From NCBI RefSeq assembly GCF_004362515.1, contig NZ_SNXU01000001.1:124001-188000 (forward strand): DNA of 64,000 nucleotides. The letters are read 5' to 3'. This DNA comes from Actinokineospora alba. GTDB lineage: Bacteria > Actinomycetota > Actinomycetes > Mycobacteriales > Pseudonocardiaceae. The notes under the pieces are model-generated. The model was not told the origin of the DNA. It did no database searches and saw only the letters and a list, made by a program, of their open reading frames with translations. Both the position numbers and the translations under genes were made by a program. Below, one piece after another: positions 1 through 8,874 of the stretch (its first letter is position 1; each line of letters starts with the position of its first letter).

Positions 1-1706
1 TCGCCCGCCGCGAACGCGCGCATCACGCGGTCCTTCTCGTCGGGCGCCAGCCGCCCGTGCAGGATGCCCAGTCGCAGCCCCGCGAGCGCGCCCTCGGCCA
101 GTAGCGGCGCCACGTCGGCCACGGCCAGCGGCGGCCTGCGGTCGGTCCCGGAGTCCTTAGGGGGTTCCCCCTCATTTGTGTCCTCCGAAGATGCCTCCTC
201 GCCGATGCGCGGGCAGACGACGTAGGCCTGGTGGCCCTTGGAGACCTCCTCGCGGATGCGCTCCCAGACCCGGTCGAGCCACGCGGGCTTCTCCGACACC
301 GGCACGACGTTGGTCGAGATCGGGGACCGGCCCGCCGGGAGTTCGCGCAGCGCCGAGGTCTCCAGGTCGCCGTAGACCGTCATCGCGACCGTGCGCGGGA
401 TCGGCGTCGCGGTCATGACCAGCACGTGCGGGCTGACGTTCTCCCCCGCCCGCGCGCGCAGGGCGTCGCGCTGCTCGACGCCGAAGCGGTGCTGCTCGTC
501 GACGACGACGAAACCCAGGTCGGCGAAGGAGACCTTGTCCTGGATCAGCGCGTGCGTGCCGACGACGATGCCCGCGGCGCCGCTGGCCGCGTCGAGCAGT
601 GCCTGCTTGCGTTGCGGCGCGGTCAAGGACCCGGTGAGCAGCGTGATGCTGGTGGCGTTCTCCGCGCCGCCGAGCTGACCACCCTGGGCGAGGTCGCCCA
701 GCATCTCGGCGAGCGAGCGGGCGTGTTGCGCGGCAAGGACTTCCGTGGGCGCGAGGAGCGCGGCCTGCCGACCGGAGTCGACGACCTGCAGCATCGCGCG
801 CAGGGCCACGATCGTCTTGCCGGAGCCGACTTCGCCTTGCAGCAGCCTGCTCATCGGGTGGCTGCCGGAGAGGTCCTCGGCGATCGCGTGGCCGACCTCG
901 ACCTGGCCCTTGGTGAGCGTGAACGGCAGCCGCTGGTCGAACGCGTCGAGGATTCCGTCCGGCCGTGGCGGGCACGCGGGCGCGGGGCGGGCGCCGCTGG
1001 CCATCCGCCGCTGGGCGAGCACGAGCTGGAGTGCCAGCGCCTCGTCCCACTTGAGCCGGGTCTTCGCGGACTCGACGTCGGCCCAGTCGGCGGGCAGGTG
1101 GATCGCGCGAACCGACGCGTCGTACTCCGCGAGGCCGAGCTTGTCGCGCAGCTCGTCGGGGAACGGGTCCTCGATCTCGTCGAGCATCCCCAGCGTCTGG
1201 CTGACGCACTGGGCGATCTGCCAGGACTGGATCTTCGCCGAGGCCGGGTAGACCGGGATCAGGCTGCCCGCGAACTCCCCGGCGTCGACCTCGTCGGTCG
1301 ACTCGAACAGCTGGTAATCGGGGTTGGCGAGCTGCAGCTTGTTGCGGAACGCGGTGACCTTGCCCGCGAAGAGCGCGTTGAGCCCCGGCTTGAGCTTGTC
1401 CAGGTGCCAGGGCTGGTTGAAGAACGCACACTCCAGCGACTTGCTGCCGTCGGTGAGGACGACCTCGATGATCGACCCGCGCTTGGTCTTCATCTGCCGC
1501 TTGTTGACCGAGACGACCTTCGCCATCACCGTGACGTGCTCGCCGACCTCCAGCCCGGCGATCTCGGTGAGCTTGCCGCGCTCTGCGTAGCGGCGGGGGT
1601 AGTGGCGCAGCAGCTCGCCCGCGGTCTCCAAGGAGAACGCGGCCTTCAGCGCGTCGGCCGACTTCTTGCCCACCACCCGGTCGAGCTTCTCGCTCAGCGA
1701 AGCCAT
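1..1706 (-). CDS. recG: ATP-dependent DNA helicase RecG (3' end cut by window edge)
   Basis: RecG remodels stalled replication forks and branch-migrates Holliday junctions. Reading leftward from the ATG at 1706 gives an open frame of about 568 codons that runs off the window, so roughly the last fifth of a usual 700-750 residue RecG is missing. An OB-fold wedge region lies at about residues 50-150. Walker A GEVGSGKT is at 291-298 and the DEQH helicase box at 403-406, followed by the TATPIPRT motif. It sits 91 bp downstream of the DAK-domain gene on the same strand, the usual actinobacterial pairing. A long frame on the opposite strand is a codon-bias shadow. Confidence is high from motifs and gene order. 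Confidence 0.96.
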   Translation of the reverse strand, partial: MASLSEKLDRVVGKKSADALKAAFSLETAGELLRHYPRRYAERGKLTEIAGLEVGEHVTVMAKVVSVNKRQMKTKRGSIIEVVLTDGSKSLECAFFNQPWHLDKLKPGLNALFAGKVTAFRNKLQLANPDYQLFESTDEVDAGEFAGSLIPVYPASAKIQSWQIAQCVSQTLGMLDEIEDPFPDELRDKLGLAEYDASVRAIHLPADWADVESAKTRLKWDEALALQLVLAQRRMASGARPAPACPPRPDGILDAFDQRLPFTLTKGQVEVGHAIAEDLSGSHPMSRLLQGEVGSGKTIVALRAMLQVVDSGRQAALLAPTEVLAAQHARSLAEMLGDLAQGGQLGGAENATSITLLTGSLTAPQRKQALLDAASGAAGIVVGTHALIQDKVSFADLGFVVVDEQHRFGVEQRDALRARAGENVSPHVLVMTATPIPRTVAMTVYGDLETSALRELPAGRSPISTNVVPVSEKPAWLDRVWERIREEVSKGHQAYVVCPRIGEEASSEDTNEGEPPKDSGTDRRPPLAVADVAPLLAEGALAGLRLGILHGRLAPDEKDRVMRAFAAG

Positions 1707-1797
1707 ACTTCTCCGTTCCGCACTCGGCTCGCCCAATTATGTCGACTCACACCGACACCGGCACGCGCCCCTCGTCGTGCCTGTGGACAAACTCCGG

Positions 1798-3435
1798 CTA
1801 TTCGAGGCCGAGCGTGAGCACCGAATCGGACTGGCCGCCGCGGTAGACCACCAGTTCGGCTTCCGGCCGCGCGGTGCGCAGGTACTCGGCCAGCGCCTCG
1901 GCGAGGCCATCGGGGGCGTCGCGGCCGAGCAGCGCGGTCACCAGTTCCCCGCCTACCGCGAGCATCCGCTCGACCACCCCGCACGCCACCTTGATCAACG
2001 CGTCGGACAGCGGCGGGCCGGGCTCGATCAACACGACCTCGCCGTCGGCGAACCCGACCACGTCGTTCGCCTCGCACGAGCCGATCCAGGTGATCGCGGC
2101 CTCCGCGGCGACCAGCACCGCACCGCGCCGGGTCGCCGCCGCGGCCTCAGCCATGGCGACCACGTCGTCACCTGACCGGCGCCTCGGGTCGTGGACCGCG
2201 ATCGCGGCAAGCGCCTGGACGGGGGACGCGCACGGCACGACCACGACGTCCTGACCGGCGGCGACCGCGCGGATCGCGGCCTCGTCGGCAATCTCCATCA
2301 GCCCGGCGTCACCCGGCAACACGGTCACGTGACCCGCGCCCGTACCGGTGATCACCTGCAAGAGCTCGTATGGCGTCGGCACGTCCGCGTCGCCGACCCG
2401 GAGCACGGCGACCCCCTCGGACAGGAACAGCTCCGCGAGGTCGTCGCCGCGCACGGCGGCCACCACGGCCCGGTCCTTCGTGTAGCGGCTCTCCTCGCCG
2501 GAGACCGCGTCGGCGAATCGCGCGACCCGGATCTTGCGCGGCCGCCCGACGTCGATCCCGGCCTCGATGGCGGCGCCGACGTCGTTGCAGTGCACGTGGA
2601 CGGTCCACAGGTCGGCGCCGTCGCCGACGACGGACACGCAGTCACCGAGGTCGTCGAGCGCGTCGCGCAGCCGGTCGACCTCGGTGGCGTTCTCCAGCAG
2701 GTACATGACCTCGTAGGCGTAGAGGTCCGATCCGGCCTCGCGAGCCGCGACCAGCGGGTTCTCCGCCCGCCGGGGGGCGATCGGCGCGTCGGCGGTGACC
2801 CGGGCGGCCGCGGCCAGCTCGGGCGGCTTCCCGCCGATCACCGCGACCAGCGCGTCGAGGACCACGACGACCCCGCGCCCGCCTGCGTCGACGACACCGG
2901 CCTCGGCGAGCACGGCGAGCTGGTCGGGGGTGCGGTCGAGCGCCTCAGCGGCGGCGATCGCGGCGGCGGCGGCCACGTCGTGCAGGCTGTCCGGCCCGGT
3001 GGCGGAGGCGGCGGCGTCGAGCACGCTGAGCATGGTGCCGGGCACGGGCTTGGACACCGCCGCGGTGGCCAGCTCAGCCCCCCGCTTCAGCGCCGCCCGC
3101 AGCTCGGGCCCGCCGACTTCGCGCTGGTCACGGACCGTTTCGGCGATCCCGCGAAGCAACTGCGAGATGATTACCCCGGAGTTGCCCCGCGCGCCCGCGA
3201 GCGCGCCTTTGGCCAGCACGGCGAACGCGCCACCCGCGTCCGACCGCTCCATGACCGGTGCGCGCAGCAGCGCTTCGAGGGCCGCGCGCAGCGTGTTGAG
3301 CAGGTTCGAGCCGGTGTCGCCGTCGGCGACCGGGTAGACGTTGATCCGGTCGATCGCCGCGCGGTGGGCGTCCATCGACTGCACGCAGGCCGCCGCCCAG
3401 CGACGCACCTCGCCCGCGTCCAGTGCCTGCAGCAC
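1798..3435 (-). CDS. DAK2-domain protein, FakA/YloV-like
   Basis: The N-terminal half carries the Dak-type nucleotide and Mg binding motif ADGDTGSN at about residues 37-44. The C-terminal half resembles the YloV/FakA regulatory part. In Firmicutes, FakA phosphorylates fatty acids delivered by FakB; that role here is inferred from the family. A start at GTG 3435 is preferred over an upstream in-frame GTG at 3513 because GGGGAGG precedes it by 4 nt and the family begins just before an ALDAGEVRRW-type segment. The product is about 545 aa, normal for the family. It is divergent from rpmB and upstream of recG. No fakB-like gene is visible nearby. Confidence 0.88.
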   Translation of the reverse strand: MLQALDAGEVRRWAAACVQSMDAHRAAIDRINVYPVADGDTGSNLLNTLRAALEALLRAPVMERSDAGGAFAVLAKGALAGARGNSGVIISQLLRGIAETVRDQREVGGPELRAALKRGAELATAAVSKPVPGTMLSVLDAAASATGPDSLHDVAAAAAIAAAEALDRTPDQLAVLAEAGVVDAGGRGVVVVLDALVAVIGGKPPELAAAARVTADAPIAPRRAENPLVAAREAGSDLYAYEVMYLLENATEVDRLRDALDDLGDCVSVVGDGADLWTVHVHCNDVGAAIEAGIDVGRPRKIRVARFADAVSGEESRYTKDRAVVAAVRGDDLAELFLSEGVAVLRVGDADVPTPYELLQVITGTGAGHVTVLPGDAGLMEIADEAAIRAVAAGQDVVVVPCASPVQALAAIAVHDPRRRSGDDVVAMAEAAAATRRGAVLVAAEAAITWIGSCEANDVVGFADGEVVLIEPGPPLSDALIKVACGVVERMLAVGGELVTALLGRDAPDGLAEALAEYLRTARPEAELVVYRGGQSDSVLTLGLE

Positions 3436-3493
3436 GCAGCCTCCCCAAATCCGGCGGTATCCGGGCAGCGTAGCGACCGGGTCCCGCCCCGGT

Positions 3494-3523
3494 TTGGAAC
3501 ACCACACCGGCACCCGTTACGCT
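3494..3523 (+). promoter_or_regulatory. Candidate sigma-70-type promoter of rpmB
   Basis: TTGGAA at 3494-3499 and TACGCT at 3518-3523 are separated by 18 bp, in the divergent gap before rpmB. A GC palindrome, GGGCCCCTGGGGCCC, follows at 3537-3551 in the predicted 5' UTR. Assigned from consensus only. Confidence 0.4.
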
Positions 3524-3610
3524 GTGCTGACTGCCCGGGCCCCTGGGGCCCTCGTATGTGCGCCCATGTACAGATCCGTTTATGGGCACCGCAACCTGAA
3601 GGAGTTCGAC

Positions 3611-3802
3611 GTGGCTGCCGTGTGCGACGTCTGTGGCAAGGGGCCAGGCTTCGGCAAGTCGGTCTCGCACTCCCATCGGCGTACCAACCGTCGTTGGAAC
3701 CCGAACATCCAGACCGTGCACGCCAAGCTGGGCATTTCTCAGCGCAAGCGCCTGAACGTGTGCACCTCCTGCCTCAAGGCGGGCAAGGTCGTGCGCGGCT
3801 GA
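3611..3802 (+). CDS. rpmB: 50S ribosomal protein L28 (zinc-ribbon form)
   Basis: The 63-residue product matches L28. It has two CxxC pairs (CDVCGKG near residue 5 and CTSCLKAGKV near the end), so it is the zinc-binding C+ paralogue type. Actinobacteria often also carry a C- form that takes over under zinc limitation; whether one exists here cannot be seen. The GTG start at 3611 is set by AAGGAG six nt upstream. The longer in-frame extension upstream has no ribosome binding site and runs into the promoter. The divergent DAK gene and downstream bidirectional terminator frame it as a single-gene unit. Confidence 0.95.
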   Translation: MAAVCDVCGKGPGFGKSVSHSHRRTNRRWNPNIQTVHAKLGISQRKRLNVCTSCLKAGKVVRG

Positions 3803-3823
3803 CGCTGCCGCAACTTGTCGTCG

Positions 3824-3862
3824 AAACCGGCGTCGGTGACTCAGGTCACTGACGCCGGTTTT
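3824..3862. terminator. Bidirectional terminator between rpmB and the MFS gene
   Basis: A 17-bp stem (one G-T pair) with the 4-nt loop tcag is flanked by AAA on the left and TTTT on the right, so it can act in both directions. The stop codon of the leftward MFS gene (3841-3843) overlaps the loop, so the last codons of that gene encode one arm. Confidence 0.85.
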
Positions 3863-5028
3863 GTCATGCCCACAGCCCGCAGTGCGCGCAAGGCGGCCAG
3901 CCCGGCCAGCAGCGAGGCCGCACCCGCGATGGCGAACGACCACCGGGCCCCGGCGAGCGCGACCACGGCGCCGCCGAGCACGGTGCCCAGCACGTTCGAC
4001 CCGATGAGGATCGCCCCGGCGGCGGCGAACACCCGCCCGCGCAGTTCCTGTGGTGTCCGCGAGCGCACCAGCCCTTGGTTGCACACGTTCTGCACGCCGT
4101 TGGCCGCGCCGCCGAGCAGGTAGCCCGCCGCCACCGGCGCCGCGAACGGCAGCAGCGCCGGCACCAGCATCGCGGCGCCCATCGTGCAGCAGGACAGCCC
4201 GAGACCGGTCAGCAGCACCCGCTCGGTCCGCACCCGCCCGGCCAGGCGCACGCCGATGAAGACGCCGATCATCCACGCGGCGTGCAGGATCCCCAGGGTC
4301 GCGGCGCCGCCGTGGAGCACGTCGATGACGTAGAAGACGTTGGCGACGTCGGCGATCATCACCCCGAGCATCGCCAGCGCCAGGCTGACCTGGGCGACCC
4401 GCAGCACCGGGTCCGCCGCGACGTGCCGCGCGCCCGCCATCGCCGCACCGCGCCTGCGCCGGGTGCGCGTCCCCCGCGGGTCGCGTTCGGCCCGCACGAA
4501 GCCGAGCAGGCACGCCTGGGCGAGGTAGGTGGCGGCGTCGAGGTACAGGGCGTCCCGGGTGCCCAGCGCGGCCACCAGCAGCCCACCCGCGGCCGACCCG
4601 CCGAGCATCCCGAGTGTCCGTCCGGTCGCGACCACGGCGTACCCGCGGGTGGAATCGCGTTCGCCGCAGATCACCGGGACCAGCGCGGCCGCGGCGGGGT
4701 TGACCACGGCGGTGCCGCAGCCGAGCAGCACGAGCATGACCAGCACCAGCGGCAGCCGGTCCAACACGGACACGACCCCGAACACCGCGCCTGCTTGGAC
4801 CAACTGGCCGACGATCATCAGCCTGCGGTTGGGCAACCGGTCCACGAGCAACCCGGCGAGCGGCGCGCCGAGTGTCACCGGGACGAACTCGGCAATCAGG
4901 ATCGCGACGACGGCGTAGGCGCCGAAATCCTTGACGTGCAACAGAAGCACAATGAGCGTGATGGCCGTGCCGAACATCGACACAGCGGAACCGGATGCAA
5001 CCAAAATCAGATCGCGTCGCCCCAGCAC
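3841..5028 (-). CDS. MFS transporter (drug-exporter-like)
   Basis: The 395-residue protein has the hydrophobic pattern of a 12-helix major facilitator. A motif-A-like loop (GLLVDRLPNRRLM) lies between helices 2 and 3 at about residues 60-72. The central loop is short and Arg-rich (about residues 180-200). It resembles MdtG/enterobactin-exporter-like MFS proteins, but substrate cannot be inferred. The gene is transcribed leftward, away from ung, and its end forms part of the shared terminator with rpmB. ATG 5028 lacks a strong ribosome binding site, so the exact start is uncertain. Confidence 0.85.
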   Translation of the reverse strand: MLGRRDLILVASGSAVSMFGTAITLIVLLLHVKDFGAYAVVAILIAEFVPVTLGAPLAGLLVDRLPNRRLMIVGQLVQAGAVFGVVSVLDRLPLVLVMLVLLGCGTAVVNPAAAALVPVICGERDSTRGYAVVATGRTLGMLGGSAAGGLLVAALGTRDALYLDAATYLAQACLLGFVRAERDPRGTRTRRRRGAAMAGARHVAADPVLRVAQVSLALAMLGVMIADVANVFYVIDVLHGGAATLGILHAAWMIGVFIGVRLAGRVRTERVLLTGLGLSCCTMGAAMLVPALLPFAAPVAAGYLLGGAANGVQNVCNQGLVRSRTPQELRGRVFAAAGAILIGSNVLGTVLGGAVVALAGARWSFAIAGAASLLAGLAALRALRAVGMTKPASVT

Positions 5029-5182
5029 ATCGCCGACGCTACTGACGATCTTGGGCGAACTGAACGGACGTCACACCCTTGCCGGACCGTGCTACTGGGA
5101 TGCGCAGTCCGGCGGGTTTCCGTTCACCCGGTCGTCCTAGCCATTTCCCTAACGGCCGATCGACATCGGTGGAAACCGTTGG

Positions 5183-5857
5183 TCAAGGCAACTTCCAGTC
5201 GACTGGGTCCGCTCCCTGTTCGACCAGCAGCGCGTTCGCCCGGCTGAACGGCTTCGAGCCGAAGAACCCCGCGTGCGCCGACAGCGGACTGGGGTGCGGG
5301 GACTCGATGCAGGGCACGGGTTCCAGCATCGGCCGGAGGTTGCGGGCGTTGCGGCCCCACAGGATCGCCACCAGCGGACCACCCCGGGCGGCCAGCGCGC
5401 GGATCGCCTGCTCGGTCACCTGCTCCCAGCCCTTGCCCTGGTGGGAGTTCGGCTTGCCCGGCTCCACCGTCAACGCGCGGTTGAGGAGCAGCACGCCGTG
5501 TTCGGCCCACGGGGTGAGGTCGCCGGTGGAGGGCAGCGGGTGACCTAGGTCCTCGCAGTACTCCTTGTAGATGTTGACCAGGCTCTTCGGGATCGGCCGC
5601 ACCTCCGGCGCCACCGAGAACGACAGCCCCACCGCATGCCCCGGCGTCGGGTACGGGTCTTGGCCGACCACGAGCACCCGCACGTCGGCGAAGGGCTGTT
5701 GGAAGGCGCGGAGAACGTTCTCCCCGGCGGGCAGGTACCGGCGCCCGGCGGCGATCTCCGCGCGCAGGAATTCGCCCATCTCGGCGATCTTGTCCGCGGC
5801 GGGGGCCAAGGCCTGTGCCCACCCGGCTTCGACTATCTCAGTCAGCGGTCGTGCCAC
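5183..5857 (-). CDS. ung: Uracil-DNA glycosylase, family 1
   Basis: This enzyme excises uracil from DNA at the start of base excision repair. The water-activating motif GQDPYPTPGHA is at residues 65-75 with catalytic Asp67. The minor-groove intercalation motif HPSPLSA begins at His188. Its 224 aa is the normal family size. The GTG start at 5857 places the MARPLTEIV N terminus as in actinobacterial Ung. It lies 15 bp from the gamma-carbonic-anhydrase-like gene and probably forms a short operon with it and the GNAT gene. It is not related functionally to the divergent MFS gene. Confidence 0.97.
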   Translation of the reverse strand: MARPLTEIVEAGWAQALAPAADKIAEMGEFLRAEIAAGRRYLPAGENVLRAFQQPFADVRVLVVGQDPYPTPGHAVGLSFSVAPEVRPIPKSLVNIYKEYCEDLGHPLPSTGDLTPWAEHGVLLLNRALTVEPGKPNSHQGKGWEQVTEQAIRALAARGGPLVAILWGRNARNLRPMLEPVPCIESPHPSPLSAHAGFFGSKPFSRANALLVEQGADPVDWKLP

Positions 5858-5872
5858 GCCGGAAAACCTTAC

Positions 5873-6394
5873 TCAGTCGAGCCTGCGCAGCCCCGCCCGG
5901 TAGGTCTTGGCGTGCTGCAGGTAGCCCTCCACGATCCCCGACGTCATGTCCTCGGGCACAACGTGGCCCTCACGGACCTTCGCCGGGACACCCAGCGCCA
6001 TCGACCGGGCGGGGATGAAACCGTTGAACGACATGACCGCGCCCGCACCGAGGATGGCGCCGTCCTCGACCACGGAACCGTTGAGCAGCACCGAACCCGA
6101 GGCGATCATGCAGCGGTCGCCGACGGTGGCGCCCTCGATGTGCACGTTGTGCCCGATGACGCAGTCCGCGCCGATGATCGCGGGGTGGAACTGGGTGCAG
6201 TGGATGACCGTGCCGTCCTGCACGCTGGTCCGCTCCCCCACCACGATCTCCCCGGCGTCACCGCGCAGGACGGCCTGCGGCCACACGGAAGCACCGGCGT
6301 GCAGGGTCACGTTCCCGATGACCGTGGCGTCCGGGTGGACGTAGGCGTCGGGATGGATGGTGGGCGTCAGGTCGCCGAGGGCGTAGACGGGCAC
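5873..6394 (-). CDS. Gamma-carbonic anhydrase-like hexapeptide-repeat protein
   Basis: The 173 residues form a left-handed beta-helix pattern of hexapeptide repeats (VIGNVTLHAGASVWPQAVLRGD at about 25-47 and onward). His residues are positioned as in gamma-class carbonic anhydrases and PaaY/YrdA proteins (for example CVIGHNVHIEGATVG). Catalytic activity is not proven by sequence. GTG 6394 is chosen because AAGGAG lies five nt upstream. The start overlaps the end of the GNAT gene by 28 bp, implying translational coupling in the order GNAT, this gene, ung. Confidence 0.9.
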   Translation of the reverse strand: MPVYALGDLTPTIHPDAYVHPDATVIGNVTLHAGASVWPQAVLRGDAGEIVVGERTSVQDGTVIHCTQFHPAIIGADCVIGHNVHIEGATVGDRCMIASGSVLLNGSVVEDGAILGAGAVMSFNGFIPARSMALGVPAKVREGHVVPEDMTSGIVEGYLQHAKTYRAGLRRLD

Positions 6395-6843
6395 GCGATC
6401 TCCTTGCCGAGGTGGACGGAATGCTCGTGCCCGGCGTAGTAGCCGAACGCGGGAACGGGTGTGTAGCCGGAGGACTTGTAGAGCGCCACGGCCTCGGGCT
6501 GCATCAGGCCGGTCTCCAGGATCAGGTTCTGGATGCCCGCCTCAGCGGCGGTGCGCTCGATCTCGGCGAGCATCCGGCGCGCGAGACCTTTGCCGCGTCC
6601 GTCCGGGGAGACGTACATGCGCTTGATCTCGGCGGTGCCGTGCCCGTGGTCGCGCCAGGCGCCGGTCACCAGGGGGCGGTCGTCGAGGTAGCCGACGAAG
6701 AAGCGACCCTTGGGCGGCAGGAAATCCGCGGGGTCGACCGGGGTCTCGTCGGGGGTGCCGTAGCGGACCACGTACTCCTGCTGGACCTCGTCGATGAGCA
6801 GCTGGGAGTGCGGGTGGTCATAGGGCAGAGCTTCGATACGCAC
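6367..6843 (-). CDS. GNAT-family N-acetyltransferase
   Basis: This is a 158-residue single-domain acetyltransferase. The acetyl-CoA pyrophosphate loop reads PDGRGKGLARRML at about residues 80-92, preceded by the beta-strand AEIKRMYVSP typical of motif A. A C-terminal LYKSSGYTPV motif-B segment is present. Substrate is unknown. Its 3' end overlaps the gamma-carbonic-anhydrase-like gene, so both are probably co-transcribed. The ATG at 6843 has only a weak ribosome binding site. Confidence 0.88.
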   Translation of the reverse strand: MRIEALPYDHPHSQLLIDEVQQEYVVRYGTPDETPVDPADFLPPKGRFFVGYLDDRPLVTGAWRDHGHGTAEIKRMYVSPDGRGKGLARRMLAEIERTAAEAGIQNLILETGLMQPEAVALYKSSGYTPVPAFGYYAGHEHSVHLGKEIACPSTPSAT

Positions 6844-6982
6844 CGGCCGATTGTCGTTTATGCGAGTGCGCGACTAAAGGTCAGGTCTGTCACCTTGGGC
6901 TGCTGGAACAATCACCTCACGCAACAGCGCGTAACCATGACACTCCGCAAGTTCCCAGGCGACTGCGAGCCGGCTTCGTCGA

Positions 6983-7948
6983 CTAGCGCCAGTGCTGCCA
7001 GCCTGCCGCGCCCTCATACGTCGAGCCGTCGACAGTCACGCCCGAGCCGCGGGTGACCGTCCCGATCGCGCGCCAGCCCTCCGGGATCGCGCCCGGGTCG
7101 GGGAACGTCGCCGCCAGCGCGTGGTCCTCGCCGCCGGTGAGGACCCAGTGGCGGGGGTCCGCTCCGAGTGCCTGGGCCACGTCGATCAACCGCTGGTGGA
7201 CCTCGATCAGGTCCGTCCGCACATCGATGGCCACATTGGACGCGACGCCGATGTGGCCGAGGTCTGCCAGGAGGCCATCGGACACGTCGATCATCGCGGT
7301 GGCTCCGCAGTCCGCCGCCTGCGGTCCGGCGGCGTAGGGGGGTTCGGGGGCGCGGTGGGCTCCTACGACGGTGACCGGGGAGCGGAAACCTCTGCCCAGC
7401 ACCGCCAGACCGGCCGCGCTCCAGCCGAGGCGGCCGGCGACCGCGACGATGTCTCCGGGCATGGCGCCGCCTCGGGTGATCGGCATTCGGCCCTCCAGGT
7501 CACCGAGGGCCGTGACTGAGATCACCATGGTGTCGGAGTTGGCCATGTCGCCGCCGATGATGCCGATGCGGGCCCGGCCCGCTTCGTGCCACATGCCCGC
7601 CGACAGCTCGTCGATCACCGACACCGGCGTGGTCGACGGACACGCCAGGCCGACCAGCACCGCCGTGGGGACCGCGCCCATGGCGGCGATGTCGGCGAGG
7701 TTCACCGCGATCGCCTTGCGGCCCACCTGGTCCGGCGGCGACCAGTCGAAGCGGAAGTGCACTCCCTCGACCAACACATCAGTGCTGGCCACGACTCTGC
7801 CGTCAACGGCGGCCACGACCGCGGCGTCGTCGCCGGGGCCGAGCAAGGTCGGAATGCCTTGTTTGCGGCCCTCGGTGATCCGGCGGATGAGACCGAACTC
7901 ACCCACATCGGCCACGGTTTCCTGGCCCTGGGTCGAATCCGGTCGCAC
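6983..7948 (-). CDS. thiL: Thiamine-monophosphate kinase
   Basis: ThiL converts thiamine monophosphate to the active diphosphate using ATP. The 321-residue protein has the AIR-synthase-like fold signature: GPGDDAAVV at 37-45, an NLADIAAMGA segment for Mg and ATP binding, GGDMANSD, and MIDVSDGLLADL in the C-terminal half. GTG 7948 is supported by GGAGG five nt upstream. The gene is divergent from the small RAM-domain gene. The thiL, DUF3515, ddl neighbourhood is conserved in actinobacteria. Confidence 0.96.
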   Translation of the reverse strand: MRPDSTQGQETVADVGEFGLIRRITEGRKQGIPTLLGPGDDAAVVAAVDGRVVASTDVLVEGVHFRFDWSPPDQVGRKAIAVNLADIAAMGAVPTAVLVGLACPSTTPVSVIDELSAGMWHEAGRARIGIIGGDMANSDTMVISVTALGDLEGRMPITRGGAMPGDIVAVAGRLGWSAAGLAVLGRGFRSPVTVVGAHRAPEPPYAAGPQAADCGATAMIDVSDGLLADLGHIGVASNVAIDVRTDLIEVHQRLIDVAQALGADPRHWVLTGGEDHALAATFPDPGAIPEGWRAIGTVTRGSGVTVDGSTYEGAAGWQHWR

Positions 7949-8057
7949 GACTTCCTCCGATCACCGATGTTCGGATCCCCCAACGAATCCTGAACTGGGG
8001 TACGTTGCTGAACACGTTCCTACATCTTGGGGACTCCTAGCCGCGAAGGGGCGCGCC

Positions 8058-8291
8058 GTGGTCCACGCTTACATCCTGATCCAGACCGAAGTCGGCAAGG
8101 CAGCTGCCGTCGCCTCGGAGATCGCCGAGATCTCCGGGGTCACCACAGCGGAGGATGTCACCGGGCCGTACGACGTCATCGTCCGGGCCGAAGCCGACAA
8201 TGTCGACCTCCTGGGCCAACTGGTGGTTGCCCGCATCCAGAATGTGGACGGCATCACTCGCACGCTGACCTGCCCGGTCGTCCACCTCTGA
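8058..8291 (+). CDS. Stand-alone Lrp/AsnC ligand-binding (RAM) domain protein
   Basis: The 77-residue product is a single alpha-beta RAM domain (AYILIQTEVGKA and the DVTGPYDVIVRAEADN turn) without any DNA-binding helix-turn-helix. In Lrp proteins this domain binds amino acids and oligomerises. Alone, it may sense an amino acid or modulate full-length Lrp proteins, but no function is established. GTG 8058 is chosen for GAAGGGG six nt upstream. It lies 19 bp before the DUF3515 gene, so both probably share a transcript. Confidence 0.88.
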   Translation: MVHAYILIQTEVGKAAAVASEIAEISGVTTAEDVTGPYDVIVRAEADNVDLLGQLVVARIQNVDGITRTLTCPVVHL

Positions 8292-8310
8292 CCCGTGGTC
8301 TAGTGGGCCG

Positions 8311-8874
8311 GTGAGTGACCAGCCCCTGACCGGGCCGCCTCGCGCCGCCGTCATCGCCGCCGTGGTCCTCGTGGGCCTGCTGGCGGTCGGCGTGGTGATC
8401 GCGAGCCGGTTCCTGCCGTCCGAACCGACGGCTCCGACGACCTCCGCGGTGCCCAAGACCGGGCCGGTAGGGCTGGTTCCTGTCGACGCCCCCGACTCGG
8501 GGTCGACGCACTGTACGGCCGTTCTCAAAGCCCTGCCCACGTCGCTGGTCAGCGCTGGGACGACCTTGTCGAAGCTGCCACTGGCCGACCCCGCCCCCCA
8601 GGGCGCCGTCGCCTGGGGCGACCGGATCGCCCCGCCCGTCGTGTTGCGCTGCGGGCTGCCGAAACCGGCCGAGCTGACGCCGACCTCAGCTCTGCGTGAG
8701 GTGTCCGGCGTGAAATGGCTGCCGATCGAGGGCACTGGCAGCTCCACCTGGTTCGTCGTCGATCGGCCCGTGCACGTCGCGCTGACGCTGCCCCAGGGCG
8801 TGGGCACCGGGCCGCTGCAGACAGTGTCCGAAGTGGTGGGTGCCACGCTCCCGGCGCAGCCGGTCAAGCCTTAG
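8311..8874 (+). CDS. DUF3515-family single-pass membrane or secreted protein
   Basis: The 187-residue protein has an uncleaved or cleaved N-terminal hydrophobic helix at about residues 12-33, then an extracellular domain with two Cys (near 68 and 114) that could form a disulfide. It belongs to the actinobacterial family found between thiL and ddl. Role unknown; the neighbourhood suggests envelope biogenesis. The start is GTG 8311. Its stop codon overlaps the ddl stop by 3 bases on opposite strands, so no terminator can fit between these convergent genes. Confidence 0.87.
   Translation: MSDQPLTGPPRAAVIAAVVLVGLLAVGVVIASRFLPSEPTAPTTSAVPKTGPVGLVPVDAPDSGSTHCTAVLKALPTSLVSAGTTLSKLPLADPAPQGAVAWGDRIAPPVVLRCGLPKPAELTPTSALREVSGVKWLPIEGTGSSTWFVVDRPVHVALTLPQGVGTGPLQTVSEVVGATLPAQPVKP

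Noticed and set aside
231..1817. Long plus-strand frame opposite recG
   Set aside because: High-GC third-position shadow of recG: no family motif, Arg/Val-rich composition, and RecG motifs are clear on the other strand.
6844..6982. Possible small RNA or tRNA between GNAT and thiL
   Set aside because: No cloverleaf, terminator or promoter could be supported in the 139-bp gap.
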